Below the pieces are notes generated by a model. It made no database searches and was not told where the DNA came from. It saw only the letters and a list, made by a program, of their open reading frames with translations. Positions 1 to 8,835 of a DNA stretch of 45,541 nucleotides are shown one piece after another. Positions within the stretch are counted from its first letter, which is position 1; every line of letters starts with the position of its first letter. The position numbers and the translations under genes were made by a program. Source of the stretch: Leptolyngbyaceae cyanobacterium CSU_1_4 (GTDB taxonomy: Bacteria; Cyanobacteriota; Cyanobacteriia; Elainellales; Elainellaceae); the NCBI GenBank assembly GCA_012034615.1, contig JAAUPA010000008.1:1-45541 (forward strand), in the 5' to 3' direction.

Positions 1-354
1 TCGCCAATGATTTTGTTTCTAAATGAACCTCTATTCGTTTGAAATGGGATCTGGAGTCTGTTCTAAAGCAGTAAATTCTAGGTAAAGCTACTTGCTTTCA
101 GAAAGATTTACGTTTAAGTTTTACAACAGGAGCTTGATTAGCGAGTGGTTTAGTCGCTTTTCTCCTTCGCTCCCTTGGCAGGGCTGTTTAATCGTCTTCC
201 GGTTTTTTAAAGCAGAATTACACCATCGGGTTGCCTGTTTGGCAATTAGCAAAGTGGTAGATGCAATTTAGGCTCACTTTGCTAGCTCGAACCGTGATAG
301 TTTTCTGTTCTAGTTCTGAACACTTGCTCAACTTCGATAAAGGGAGGTCTTTCC
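1..354. promoter_or_regulatory. Region upstream of metK
   Basis: I see no gene in this stretch. It should hold the metK promoter and 5' leader. A strong ribosome binding site, AAAGGGAGG at 339-347, lies seven bases before a TTG codon at 355 and decides the metK start. I did not recognise any SAM-binding riboswitch. The left edge is the window end, so the tail of a preceding gene cannot be excluded. Confidence 0.45.
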
Positions 355-1612
355 TTGTCCCGTCGCTATTTTTTTACTTCCGAATCTGTAACAGAAGGTC
401 ATCCAGATAAAATCTGTGACCAAATTTCCGATACTATTCTTGATGCGCTCTTAGCTCAAGATCCTTCTAGCCGAGTAGCGGCTGAAGTGGTGGTCAATAC
501 AGGCATGGTGTTGGTCACGGGCGAGATTACCTCCAAAGCGCAAGTCAATTATGTTGATTTAGTTCGCGGAAAAATTGCTGAAATTGGTTACACTGACGCA
601 GTTAATGGATTTTGTGCCAATAGCTGTGCGGTGTTAGTTGCTTTAGATGCCCAGTCTCCCGATATTGCCCAGGGCGTAGACCAGGCTCAGGAGTGTCGAG
701 AACTTTCTAGCGATGAACATCTGGATGCAGTGGGTGCTGGCGATCAAGGTCTGATGTTTGGATTTGCGTGCAACGAAACACCCGAGCTGATGCCTTTGCC
801 CATTAGTTTGGCACACCGGATTGCTCGTAAGCTGGCAGCCGTTCGGAAGATGGGACAGTTGCCCTACTTGCGTCCTGACGGTAAAACCCAGGTAACAGTG
901 GCTTATGAAAATGGTAGACCTGTCGGTATCGATACGATTCTAATTTCGACGCAGCATACTGCTGAGATTGGCGAAGTGGTTGATCCGTTGGCTGTTCAAG
1001 CCAAAATTAAAAAGATCTATGGGCGCTGGTCGTTCTTCCTGTTTTTGAAGACATTGCCCTTAAGCCAGATGACACCACGCGCTTCTTAGTGAACCCCACG
1101 GGCAAATTTGTGGTGGGCGGACCTCAGGGCGATTCGGGTTTGACGGGTCGCAAAATTATTGTCGATACCTATGGTGGATATTCTCGTCATGGCGGCGGCG
1201 CGTTTTCGGGGGAAGGATCCAACAAAAAGTCGATCGCAGTGCCGCTTACGCAGCGCGTTATGTGGCAAAGAATATTGTGGCGGCAGGTTTAGCTGAAAAG
1301 TGCGAGGTGCAGCTCAGCTATGCCATTGGGGTGGCTCGTCCGGTCAGTATTTTGGTGGAAACCTTTGGCACAGGTAAGGTGGATGACGATCGCCTCTTCG
1401 CTTTAGTCAAAGATCACTTTGAATTGCGTCCTGCGGGCATTATTCAAACCTTTGGGCTAACCACCATTCCGGCTGAACGCGGCGGTCGCTTCTATCAAGA
1501 TGTGGCTTCTTACGGTCATATGGGGCGAGATGATTTGGATTTACCTTGGGAAAAAACGGATAAGGCAGCATTGCTAAAAGAGGCGGTTAGCCTTTTGGGT
1601 GCCGCAGTTTAA
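355..1612 (+). CDS. metK: S-adenosylmethionine synthetase (three single-base frame errors)
   Basis: MetK makes S-adenosylmethionine from methionine and ATP in the cytosol, the methyl donor for the cell. The N-terminus ([18 protein letters not shown]) and the later [10 protein letters not shown] and [13 protein letters not shown] motifs are diagnostic. The start is TTG at 355, chosen for the strong RBS just upstream. The reading frame breaks three times in about 220 bases: one A missing in the A-run at 1009-1013, one extra G at 1208-1212 and one extra A at 1224-1228. Correcting these gives a continuous protein of about 419 residues, the normal family length, with [15 protein letters not shown] and [18 protein letters not shown] restored at the breaks. 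All three lie in homopolymers, so sequence error is far likelier than a pseudogene in an essential gene. A strong hairpin follows 20 bases after the stop. Confidence 0.96.
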
Positions 1613-1632
1613 TCAGTTCATCTAAACCTTCA

Positions 1633-1669
1633 AAAAGCAAGGACTTTCCACTCGAAAGTCCTTGCTTTT
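1633..1669. terminator. Terminator hairpin after metK
   Basis: A perfect 16-bp inverted repeat (AAAAGCAAGGACTTTC and its complement) closes a 5-base loop. It begins 20 bases after the metK stop. The flanking A and T runs are part of the stem ends, so it could work in both directions. The next gene converges from the other strand. Confidence 0.85.
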
Positions 1670-1700
1670 GGGGTGTTAGCGCTATACCCAACTGGGTTAG

Positions 1701-1862
1701 CACGAGGGGCTTAAGCCCCTGGTTACTCACGGCGGTTAATGTTTGTCCTAATCAAAGTGCTCACAGTTAATAAACCTCTGCTTTAGGCAGCTACCGTCTA
1801 CATACAAGTCAAAACTGGCTGGGAAGTTCCCCAGAATGGAGCGCAGAGTAGGTTTTAGGCAG
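1701..1862. mobile_element. Probable relic of a tnpB element right end
   Basis: The stretch holds the palindrome AGGGGCTTAAGCCCCT (1705-1720), then the words ACCGTCTACATAC and CTGGGAAGTTCCCCAG. From memory these resemble the 3' end and guide-RNA region of cyanobacterial IS200/IS605 tnpB elements. No transposase remains here. It sits between the converging metK and kinase genes. The call rests on word resemblance only. Confidence 0.35.
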
Positions 1863-1874
1863 GAAGACGAGCAC

Positions 1875-4348
1875 CTAGAAGGCAAGCCGAAAATTGCGAC
1901 TGCCCGTTGTTCCTTCTTGAATGACGAGGGCTAGGTTTTGAGAACCGGACGGGTTCCAGGCTCGATTAAACATGTGAACTTGCCCATGAAGAACTTCTCC
2001 AGGTTCGGCAACCCCGTCCTCTCTGTTAGTGAAGTGAACTCGGGAGCGAACCGGGTTACCGTTGGCATCTTCAACTTCGGCAAAGAGAGGAACAAAGCCA
2101 AAGGTGCGATCGCTATGATTCTCGATCACGATATTGGCGGCGACTGTTCCATTGGGCGAAACCCTAGCATCGTCAAGCTGAATGGATACGTTGTTTAAAG
2201 TTTGTTGGGACAAGGTTTGGGGGATTGCTTCTGGGCTAGGCGAGGATGGAGCGCCTGCCTGAGGGAGCGAAGGTTGGGAAGCGACGATCGCCTCGCTGCG
2301 ATCGGGGATAGGAGCCTGACGAGCGGGGCTAAGAGCTGGAGCCGTGAGTTGGGCTGAAGCACTGCGAGCCTGGGCTGTAGTGCGGCGCAGGCTTCGCTCT
2401 GAAAGCGCCACCGTCCTAGGGGCAACGGCTCTAGCCACCGTCAGTTGAGAAGCGACCCGTCCGACATCAGCAATTGGTTCGGGCGGTGAAATGGGAGAGG
2501 GTTGAGCTCTGGGACGCGGGGCGACAGATGGCTCTAGCCGCTCTATTAAAGGTTCGTTGACCAAGGGCTGAAAAGGATTGGCTGGGGTTTGGGCAATCTG
2601 TTGAGGATTAAGGGCGGCAAGGCGCAGACCAAGGGTTTCGAGACGGGCAGAATATTCTTGCGATCGCGCTGTCACCTCAGGTTGGGAAAAGGTGGAGGGA
2701 CGCACGGCCTGTAAGGTGGCTAAGGCTTTAGCCCATTGCAGCCTTGCCGCTTCATAGTCTTGAGTTTTCTGGGCGATCGCCGTTAGCTCGGTTGCCTTCT
2801 GAGCCTCCGCCTGAGCCCGCCTCAGTAGCTCAGTCGCTTTAGATTCTTTTTCTAATCGAGACTCTAGATGATCTAAGTGCCTACGATCAAGAGCCAGCCT
2901 CTGTTGAACGATAGGAGCCAACTTGCGATCGTGAGCCAAACCGCTGAGTTGCGCAACCGCCGCCGAGAGGTGATTACGGGCAAGCCTTAGATCAGGCAAA
3001 TTCTTTGCCATTTCTGAAAGAGTTTGTGCCGTGGTGGCTTGCCTAACCGACTGTTGGTAAAGCAGCTCTGCCTGTTGATTATGCGCGCAGTTATCTAAAG
3101 TCTGGCAAACAGCCGCAATGTAAGAAGACTGAACCCCAATTAAGATTCCGCCCAAGGGCAAGAGTGCTAAACAGCCGCCAATCACTAGTTTGCTCCAAAT
3201 CAAAGAAAACTTTTCTCTGGGTACGCCAGCTTTGCCAACCCCAATCTTAGAAACTTCAGAAACCTTAAAATTAGAAGCTTTAAAAACATTGGAATGGGAA
3301 GAAAGCAACTTCGGACTCCGAGAGCCCCTAGACACCATTGCAGCAGAAGGCTTTAAGAAGCGAGTAGGAGGCGCGGGAGGGGAAGGAAGCAAACCCAAAG
3401 GTTTAGACGGCAAGGGAATAGATTGGGTTTGTAGCCATGCAGATGTGCTCTGGGCTGGGCTCTCAGCCTGAACTACGGCGTTTAGATGAACTTGTTGTAA
3501 GTCCTTCAAGACTGTTTCTGCCGAGGCATAGCGATCTTTCGGCTTTTCTGCCATCATCTTTTCTAAAATCTTGATCAGAGTGGGATCAAGCTGGACTAGG
3601 GTTTGCCACTTCCACTCTAAAGAGTTTGGGTCAACGAGCTGGCTAGGCGGCTTTGCGGTGAGCAACACCACCGCAGTCACCGCCACGGCGTAGAGATCGC
3701 TGCGAGGCGAACATTGTCCTAGGCGCAGTTGCTCATAGGGAGCATAGCCCGATTTGCCCACAGACACCGAAGCTTGAATTAAGCCGTCGGCAGGAGTATG
3801 GGCTTGATTCAAGTGATTTGCTGCTTGCTTAACCGCTCCAAAATCAATCAGAATCGGTAGTTTTTTCCCTCTCGCTAACATCACGTTGTCGGGAGAAATG
3901 TCGCGATGCACAATATTTTGCCGATGCAGGTATGCCAGCACGCGCAGCAAATCTTTCAGCCATTGCAAAATTTCGGTTTCGGTGAAGGTGGTGCTGTTTT
4001 GGTGCTTTTCTCGCAGCAGATTCCAGTAGGTTTTGCCGTTAATATATTCTTGAACAATAAATAGCCGACTGTTTTCCTCGAAGACTGCTAAAAACTTTGG
4101 AATCTGAGGATGATTGAGCTTGTGGAGAATGGTGGCTTCTCTCTGGAATAATTCTCGAAGCTTTTGGGTAACAACGGCATCCCCTCGGTTGCTAGGAGCA
4201 ATTCTTTGAGGACGCAGAGTTCGCCAAAACGCCACTTGTCTACCACTAAGTAGGTTCGTCCAAAACCGCCCCGCCCTAAAACACGCTGAATGCGATAGCG
4301 ACGATCCACTAAAGTTCCAGGAAGTAGCTCTGCTGCAATCGTCACCAC
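1875..4348 (-). CDS. Serine/threonine protein kinase with membrane segment and C-terminal accessory domain
   Basis: This is a eukaryotic-type Ser/Thr kinase. The kinase domain fills about the first 270 residues: glycine loop GRGGFGRTYL, VAIK-like lysine in CVLKE, catalytic loop VHRDISPDN, and DFG loop LIDFGAVKQ. A proline/serine-rich linker, one hydrophobic membrane segment (SKLVIGGCLALLPLGGILIG), an Ala/Gln/Glu-rich probable coiled coil and a C-terminal domain of about 100 residues (NNVSIQLDDARVSPNGT onward) follow. The C-terminal domain looks beta-rich and probably lies across the membrane from the kinase. The frame breaks at 4200-4201: restoring one A there gives KEFAPSNRGDAVV, the usual sequence after the lysine, and one protein of about 824 residues starting at 4348. 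Its substrate cannot be told from the sequence. It converges on metK. Confidence 0.9.
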
Positions 4349-4784
4349 TTAGCTCCTTACTTACTCATTGTTCAATCTTGGCTCAATTTTTACTCTCGGG
4401 TAGATGCAGGGTAGCCTTTGTTATCGAATGGTAGCTCAGTGGTAAAAGGGAGGGAAATCCTCATCGACTGATATTCGTTTAAGGCAGATTAGAATTACTT
4501 TGAAATTCTACAGTCTAAGCGGCAATAGCTCAAACAGTAGCAGAAAACTGCTTAGCTTCTTTGTAGCGAGAGTTGCCTCGGTGAATGGCTCTAAAAAGGC
4601 GCGATCGCCCAATTTAAAGCAGAAAGTGTTTCAAGCCTTCATTTTTATTTTATCGTAATTCATCAACCGGATCGTTGATTTGATTTTTGAGGTAGCCCAG
4701 TCGAGTGCCGGAAGCGAAACGGAATGCGGTGCTGCTGAAAATACCTTGCTGCTGAGAATGCTTGCTGCTGAAATTGGAGATGTT
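4349..4784. other. Intergenic region, no gene recognised
   Basis: This stretch is AT-rich and should contain the promoter of the minus-strand kinase. A GGTAGCTCAGTGGTAAAAG word at 4430-4448 looks like a tRNA D-arm, but no anticodon arm, T-arm or acceptor stem follows. A HIP1 site lies near 4601. I find no supported gene. Confidence 0.4.
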
Positions 4785-5066
4785 TCAATTCGCTCTACAC
4801 ACCCTAAAGATTTTTATCCCGATCGAGGAGGGCAGAGGCAAGAGGATTACGTGACCTACTCCTACACTGATGCTATTGGCATACAGAGTAGGCTTCTCAG
4901 TGACTCCTGCTATTGCATCGAACGTTACCTGAGCTTTAAGAACGGGATGACCCACCGCTCTGTGTTTGATATTAATGGCTGCATTATGATCACGGTCTAG
5001 CTCCAATCCGCAATGAGGGCAAGAATGCCATCGATCGCCAGTCTTCCGGCCTCAGTCTCTCACAAT
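4785..5066 (-). pseudogene. C-terminal relic of a TnpB nuclease
   Basis: Only the last quarter of a TnpB (IS200/IS605 OrfB) is readable. The frame from about 5066 downward gives WHSCPHCG and LELDRDHNAAINI, which are the second zinc-finger pair and the RuvC-III aspartate region. It continues with RAVGHPVLKAQ and GVTEKPTLYA, a tail common in cyanobacterial TnpB. An in-frame stop lies just upstream (at about 5057-5059) and no N-terminal part is present. It is a dead fragment, distinct from the nearly intact tnpB at 11.4-12.6 kb, which has a different C-terminus. Confidence 0.75.
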
Positions 5067-5190
5067 TACCTCAAATCACCAGCCTCTGCAAAAGAGTAGC
5101 CGCATCACCCGCAGATCAGTATCTTGTAATACACTCTGTCCTCCATCATCCTCTATATGCTTCTAGCAGAAGCCATGCCAAAAACAAACC

Positions 5191-6622
5191 GTGAGATTTG
5201 AGCAGTACGAACCAGGCGATTTTTACGACGAACTGTTCTTGGCGAACGGTCAGCCCCGACTAGAGGCTATTCCGCTAATTGAGCGGATTAATTCCCTGTC
5301 GATCGAAGAACTTCAGCAGCGCCAACGGGCGGCACAAACTGCGCTGTTTCAGTTAGGCGTTACGTTTAATGTCTATAGCGATGACCAGGGCACAGAGCGT
5401 ATTTTTCCCTTTGATATTGTGCCTCGCATTTTAGCAGCGAAAGAATGGGCGCGCTTGGAAGAAGGCTTGAGGCAACGCATTCATGCGCTTAATTTGTTTT
5501 TGTCTGATATTTACGGCGAACAGAAAATCCTGAAAGATAAAGTTATCCCAGAGGAATTAGTTTTTTCTGCCACGGGGTTTCTTGAGCCTTGTATGGGTTT
5601 GCAGCCGCCTCAAGGAATTTGGTGTCATATTACCGGAACGGATTTAGTCCGCGATCGCGATGGGCAATGGTACGTTCTAGAAGACAACCTACGCTGTCCT
5701 TCAGGGGTCTCTTACGTATTAGAAAACCGACGGGTGATGAAAAGCACGTTCCCGCTGGTTTTTTAACAAAATGGCAATTAAGCCCGTCGAAGATTATGCC
5801 AGTCATTTACTCGAAACTTTACTGAATTTAGCACCCCTGGGGCTTCCCGATCCCACCGTTGTGGTTCTAACGCCCGGAATGTACAACTCGGCATACTTCG
5901 AGCATTCTTTCCTGGCGCAACAAATGGGCGTTGAACTGGTCGAGAGCCGAGATTTGGTCATTGCCAATGGCTACTTGCAAATGCAGACGACTAAAGGCTT
6001 AAAGCGGGTGGATGTTGTTTATCGACGCATTGACGATGATTTTATTGATCCCCTGACGTTTCGCGCTGATTCCTTGCTAGGGATCCCTGGGCTGATGGAC
6101 GTGTATCGGGCTGGACGGGTGGCGCTGGCGAATGCGCTGGGAACTGGAGTTGCCGATGACAAAGTGATTTATGCTTACGTTCCTAAAATTATTCGGTATT
6201 ATCTGGGCGAAGAGCCCCTACTGCTCAATGTCCCTACTTATCTGTGTTGGGAGCCAGAGCAGCAAAATCATGTTCTGGCAAACCTGGATCAACTGGTGGT
6301 GAAGCCTGCGGATGGCTCGGGCGGCTACGGCATGTTGGTGGGACCTCATGCTACGCCCACAGAGCGAGAAAATTTTGCGGCACGGATTCAGGCGAATCCG
6401 CGAAATTATATTGCTCAGCCGACGCTGTCTCTCTCTCGGGTGCCAACTTTGTTTGGCGATCGCTTTGAGGGTTGCCATGTCGATCTTCGCCCTTATATCC
6501 TCTACGGCAAAGAAATTTACATTAATCCAGGGGGCTTAACGCGCGTTGCCCTCAAAAAAGGTTCTTTAGTCGTCAACTCTTCCCAAGGCGGCGGCAGCAA
6601 AGATACCTGGGTCGTTCAATAG
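5191..6622 (+). CDS. Circularly permuted ATP-grasp protein (DUF404/DUF407), one frame error
   Basis: This is a predicted ATP-dependent amide- or peptide-forming ligase of the circularly permuted ATP-grasp family. Visible landmarks are YDELF near the N-terminus, [50 protein letters not shown] (nucleotide-binding loop), and the C-terminal [24 protein letters not shown]. The start is GTG at 5191, since the ATG at 5174 reads into a stop. The frame breaks in a run of six T at 5759-5764; five T restore [16 protein letters not shown] and a protein of about 477 residues, normal for the family. It is the first gene of a three-gene operon with alpha-E and transglutaminase genes. Iyer and colleagues predicted this trio to modify or tag a peptide. 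The substrate is unknown. Confidence 0.93.
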
Positions 6623-6653
6623 CTCGTTCAGATCTAAACTCTAAAAGTCTCTT

Positions 6654-7601
6654 ATGCTAAGCCGTGTCGCGGGTTCAATTTACTGGCTCAACCGTTACGT
6701 CGAACGAGCCGAAAATATTGCTCGATTTGTAGATGTAAATTTAAATTTGCTGTTAGACTCGCCCGTGGGCGTGGAGCAACAGTGGGCACCTTTGGTGATG
6801 ACCACAGGGGATTTGGAGCTGTTTAAGGAGCGTTATGGCACAGCCACAGCTGATAACGTGGTGCAATTTCTAGCGTTTGATAGTAATTATCCCAACTCCA
6901 TTATTTCGTGTTTACGGCTCGCCCGCGAAAATGCGCGATCGGTACGCGAAATTATTTCCTCGGAAATGTGGGAGCGGGTGAACGCTTTTTATCTAATGGT
7001 TAAAGAAATCTCTCAGGCTCCGCCGCTGTCGCAGCTTCCTAGCTTTTTTGCCGAGGTAAAGTTAGCGAGCCACTTGTTTGCGGGGGTGATGGATGCCACC
7101 ATGACTCACAATGAGGGCTGGCATTTTGGGCAACTGGGCAGGTTTTTAGAACGAGCCGATAAAACTGCCCGGACTCTAGACGTTAAATATTTTATTTTGC
7201 TGCCCTCTGCCAAAGATATTGGCACGGCGCTAGACGAGCTGCAATGGATTGCCTTACTCAAGTCTGCCAGCGGCTATGAAATGTATCGTAAATGTCAGCA
7301 TCGCATTAGCCCACAAGATGTTGCTAAGTTTTTGATTTTAGATCGAGATTTTCCGCGATCGGTGCAGTTTTGCCTTTTGAACGCAGAAAAATCTCTCCAC
7401 CACATCACCGAAACTACGCCGGGACGCTGGAGTAATCCTGCCGATCGCACGCTAGGAAAACTCCGGTCTGAGCTAGATTTCATCACGATTGAAGAAATTA
7501 TTAAGCGAGGATTACACGAGTTTTTGGATGATACTCAAGTTCAGTTGAATCAGGTGGGGCGAGGCATTTTTGAGACATTTTTTGAACTGCAATCTATTTG
7601 A
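6654..7601 (+). CDS. Alpha-E domain protein (DUF403)
   Basis: This is an all-alpha protein that accompanies circularly permuted ATP-grasp enzymes. It begins MLSRVAGSIYWLNRYVERAENIARF, the family signature. It also has SLRLARENARSVREIISSEMWE-like sequence (here CLRLARENARSVREI) and GRFLERADKTARTLDV. At 315 residues it has the usual length. Its biochemical role is unproven; it may be a scaffold or partner of the ATP-grasp ligase. It starts 31 bases after the ATP-grasp stop and is followed, after a tandem repeat that includes its own stop codon, by the transglutaminase gene. Confidence 0.93.
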   Translation: MLSRVAGSIYWLNRYVERAENIARFVDVNLNLLLDSPVGVEQQWAPLVMTTGDLELFKERYGTATADNVVQFLAFDSNYPNSIISCLRLARENARSVREIISSEMWERVNAFYLMVKEISQAPPLSQLPSFFAEVKLASHLFAGVMDATMTHNEGWHFGQLGRFLERADKTARTLDVKYFILLPSAKDIGTALDELQWIALLKSASGYEMYRKCQHRISPQDVAKFLILDRDFPRSVQFCLLNAEKSLHHITETTPGRWSNPADRTLGKLRSELDFITIEEIIKRGLHEFLDDTQVQLNQVGRGIFETFFELQSI

Positions 7602-7641
7602 ACTGCAATCTATTTGAACTGCAATCTGTGAACTGCAATCT
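7584..7641. repeat. Tandem repeat across the alpha-E stop codon
   Basis: The word GAACTGCAATCT occurs four times, at 7584, 7600, 7616 and 7630, with a period of 16, 16 and 14 bases. The first copy encodes the end of the alpha-E protein (ELQS). The TGA stop at 7599-7601 lies at the start of the second unit. The remaining copies fill the whole spacer to the transglutaminase start at 7650. Confidence 0.95.
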
Positions 7642-7649
7642 GTAAGCTA

Positions 7650-8501
7650 ATGTATCAAATTTCCCATATCACCACCTATGCTTACGATCGCCCCGTTATT
7701 TTAGCGCCCCATGTGATTCGGCTGCGCCCTCGAAGCGACGTGGCACAAAAACTGGGTCAATTCTCTCTTGCCGTTTCACCCCGCCCTCACGGCACTTCAG
7801 AGCTGGTTGACTTGGATGGTAACTCTATCATTAAAGTCTGGTTCAAAGAAGAGGCAACGACCTCCCTGTCTATCCAAGCGTTGTCTCAAGTCGAAACTTT
7901 TCGCACCAACCCTTTCGACTATTTGTTAGAACCCTGGGCGGCTCAACTTCCGATCGATTATCCTGCCTCTTTATCCCGCCAACTTCAGCCTTATCTGAGC
8001 GGTCAATTTTCTGGCAGCCTCGACCCGATCGCCACTCAACTTGCCCAAGAAGTGTGGCAGTTTACAGAAGGCAATACCTTGGCATTTTTAAGCGAACTCA
8101 ATCAACGAATCTACACAACCTGCAAATATACGATTCGGGAAACCGGCATGCCGTTGCCTCCCAGCCTGACTTGGTCTCAACAAATTGGCTCTTGTCGAGA
8201 TGTGGCGGTTTTGTTTATTGAAGTGTGTCGGGCGATCGGGCTAGCGGCAAGATTTGTCAGTGGCTACCAGGAAGGAGATGGGGATAGTGGCGATCGCCAT
8301 CTTCACGCTTGGGCAGAGGTTTATTTACCTGGTGCTGGATGGCGCGGATACGATCCGACCCATGGTTTAGCCGTTGCAGCGGGTCATGTGGCGATCGTGG
8401 CTAGTGCATGGGCTCAAAACGCTGCTCCTGTGGAAGGAACTCTCAAACCTGGCGCTCAAACAACCCTGCACTATCAGCTATTAATTCAAAAGATTGATTA
8501 A
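7650..8501 (+). CDS. Transglutaminase-like cysteine protease/ligase family protein
   Basis: This protein has the bacterial transglutaminase N-terminal region (MYQISHITTYAYDRPV...RLRPRSD) followed by the papain-like core. The catalytic triad is visible: Cys in QQIGSCRDVAVLFIEVCR, His in DRHLHAWAEVYLPG, and Asp in GYDPTHGL. Length (283 residues) is normal. Members of this family act as amide hydrolases or transferases. Together with the upstream ATP-grasp and alpha-E genes it forms the conserved trio predicted to build or remove a peptide modification. It is the last gene of the operon. Confidence 0.93.
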   Translation: MYQISHITTYAYDRPVILAPHVIRLRPRSDVAQKLGQFSLAVSPRPHGTSELVDLDGNSIIKVWFKEEATTSLSIQALSQVETFRTNPFDYLLEPWAAQLPIDYPASLSRQLQPYLSGQFSGSLDPIATQLAQEVWQFTEGNTLAFLSELNQRIYTTCKYTIRETGMPLPPSLTWSQQIGSCRDVAVLFIEVCRAIGLAARFVSGYQEGDGDSGDRHLHAWAEVYLPGAGWRGYDPTHGLAVAAGHVAIVASAWAQNAAPVEGTLKPGAQTTLHYQLLIQKID

Positions 8502-8502
8502 A

Positions 8503-8560
8503 AAGATGCTTTACAAGGTATCAAAGCGCTTTACACTCGCCCTCACCCCCCAAAATGGCA
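8503..8560. mobile_element. Half of a MITE-like element
   Basis: The sequence GATGCTTTACAAGG, TCAAAGC and TTTACACTCGCCCTC matches, with a few differences, the left arm of the complete element at 29374-29520 (GGATGTTTTAAAGG, TCAAAGC, TTTACACTCGCCCCT). Only this arm is present. The right arm seems to have been replaced by the transposase fragment that follows. Confidence 0.6.
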
Positions 8561-8650
8561 GGACTGATCTACTCCACACTGGAAAACAACGGTTCAGATG
8601 TCACGACTGCGGACGACCATTCGTGGAGCAACCCACTAAACTTTTTAGAT
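8545..8650 (+). pseudogene. Relic of an IS1-type InsA zinc-finger segment
   Basis: The frame reads NGRTD, then TGKQRFRCHDCGRPFVEQPTK. This is the zinc-ribbon and helix segment at the start of IS1-family transposases (typical form NGRTxxGKQRYRCKDCGRQFVENP). No upstream CPxC pair and no downstream DDE catalytic part can be read. The open frame that contains it (8494-8787) loses all resemblance after about 8650, so I treat it as a fragment. Confidence 0.6.
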
Positions 8651-8835
8651 CACCTCTAAGAGCGATCGCCATTTGCTTCTACAATTCCTATCATGATCCC
8701 GACCGACCAGGCATTAGCTCCCCAGAGCCTCAAAACCAAGAAAGTACCCTTCGGGGGCATCGCTCCTTTTTAGATAGCCTGAGATGATCCAGTGTAGTGA
8801 CTTTTAGCACCCTAACGCCCCTAGGAGATTTCCCC

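Noticed and set aside
1086-1292. Separate small genes in the middle of metK
   Set aside because: They are pieces of metK in shifted frames caused by homopolymer indels.
4430-4448. tRNA D-arm-like word GGTAGCTCAGTGGTAAAAG
   Set aside because: No anticodon arm, T-arm or acceptor pairing can be drawn around it.
8650-8787. C-terminal part of the frame that contains the InsA fragment
   Set aside because: No transposase resemblance after about 8650 and no RBS or start context; treated as chance open frame.
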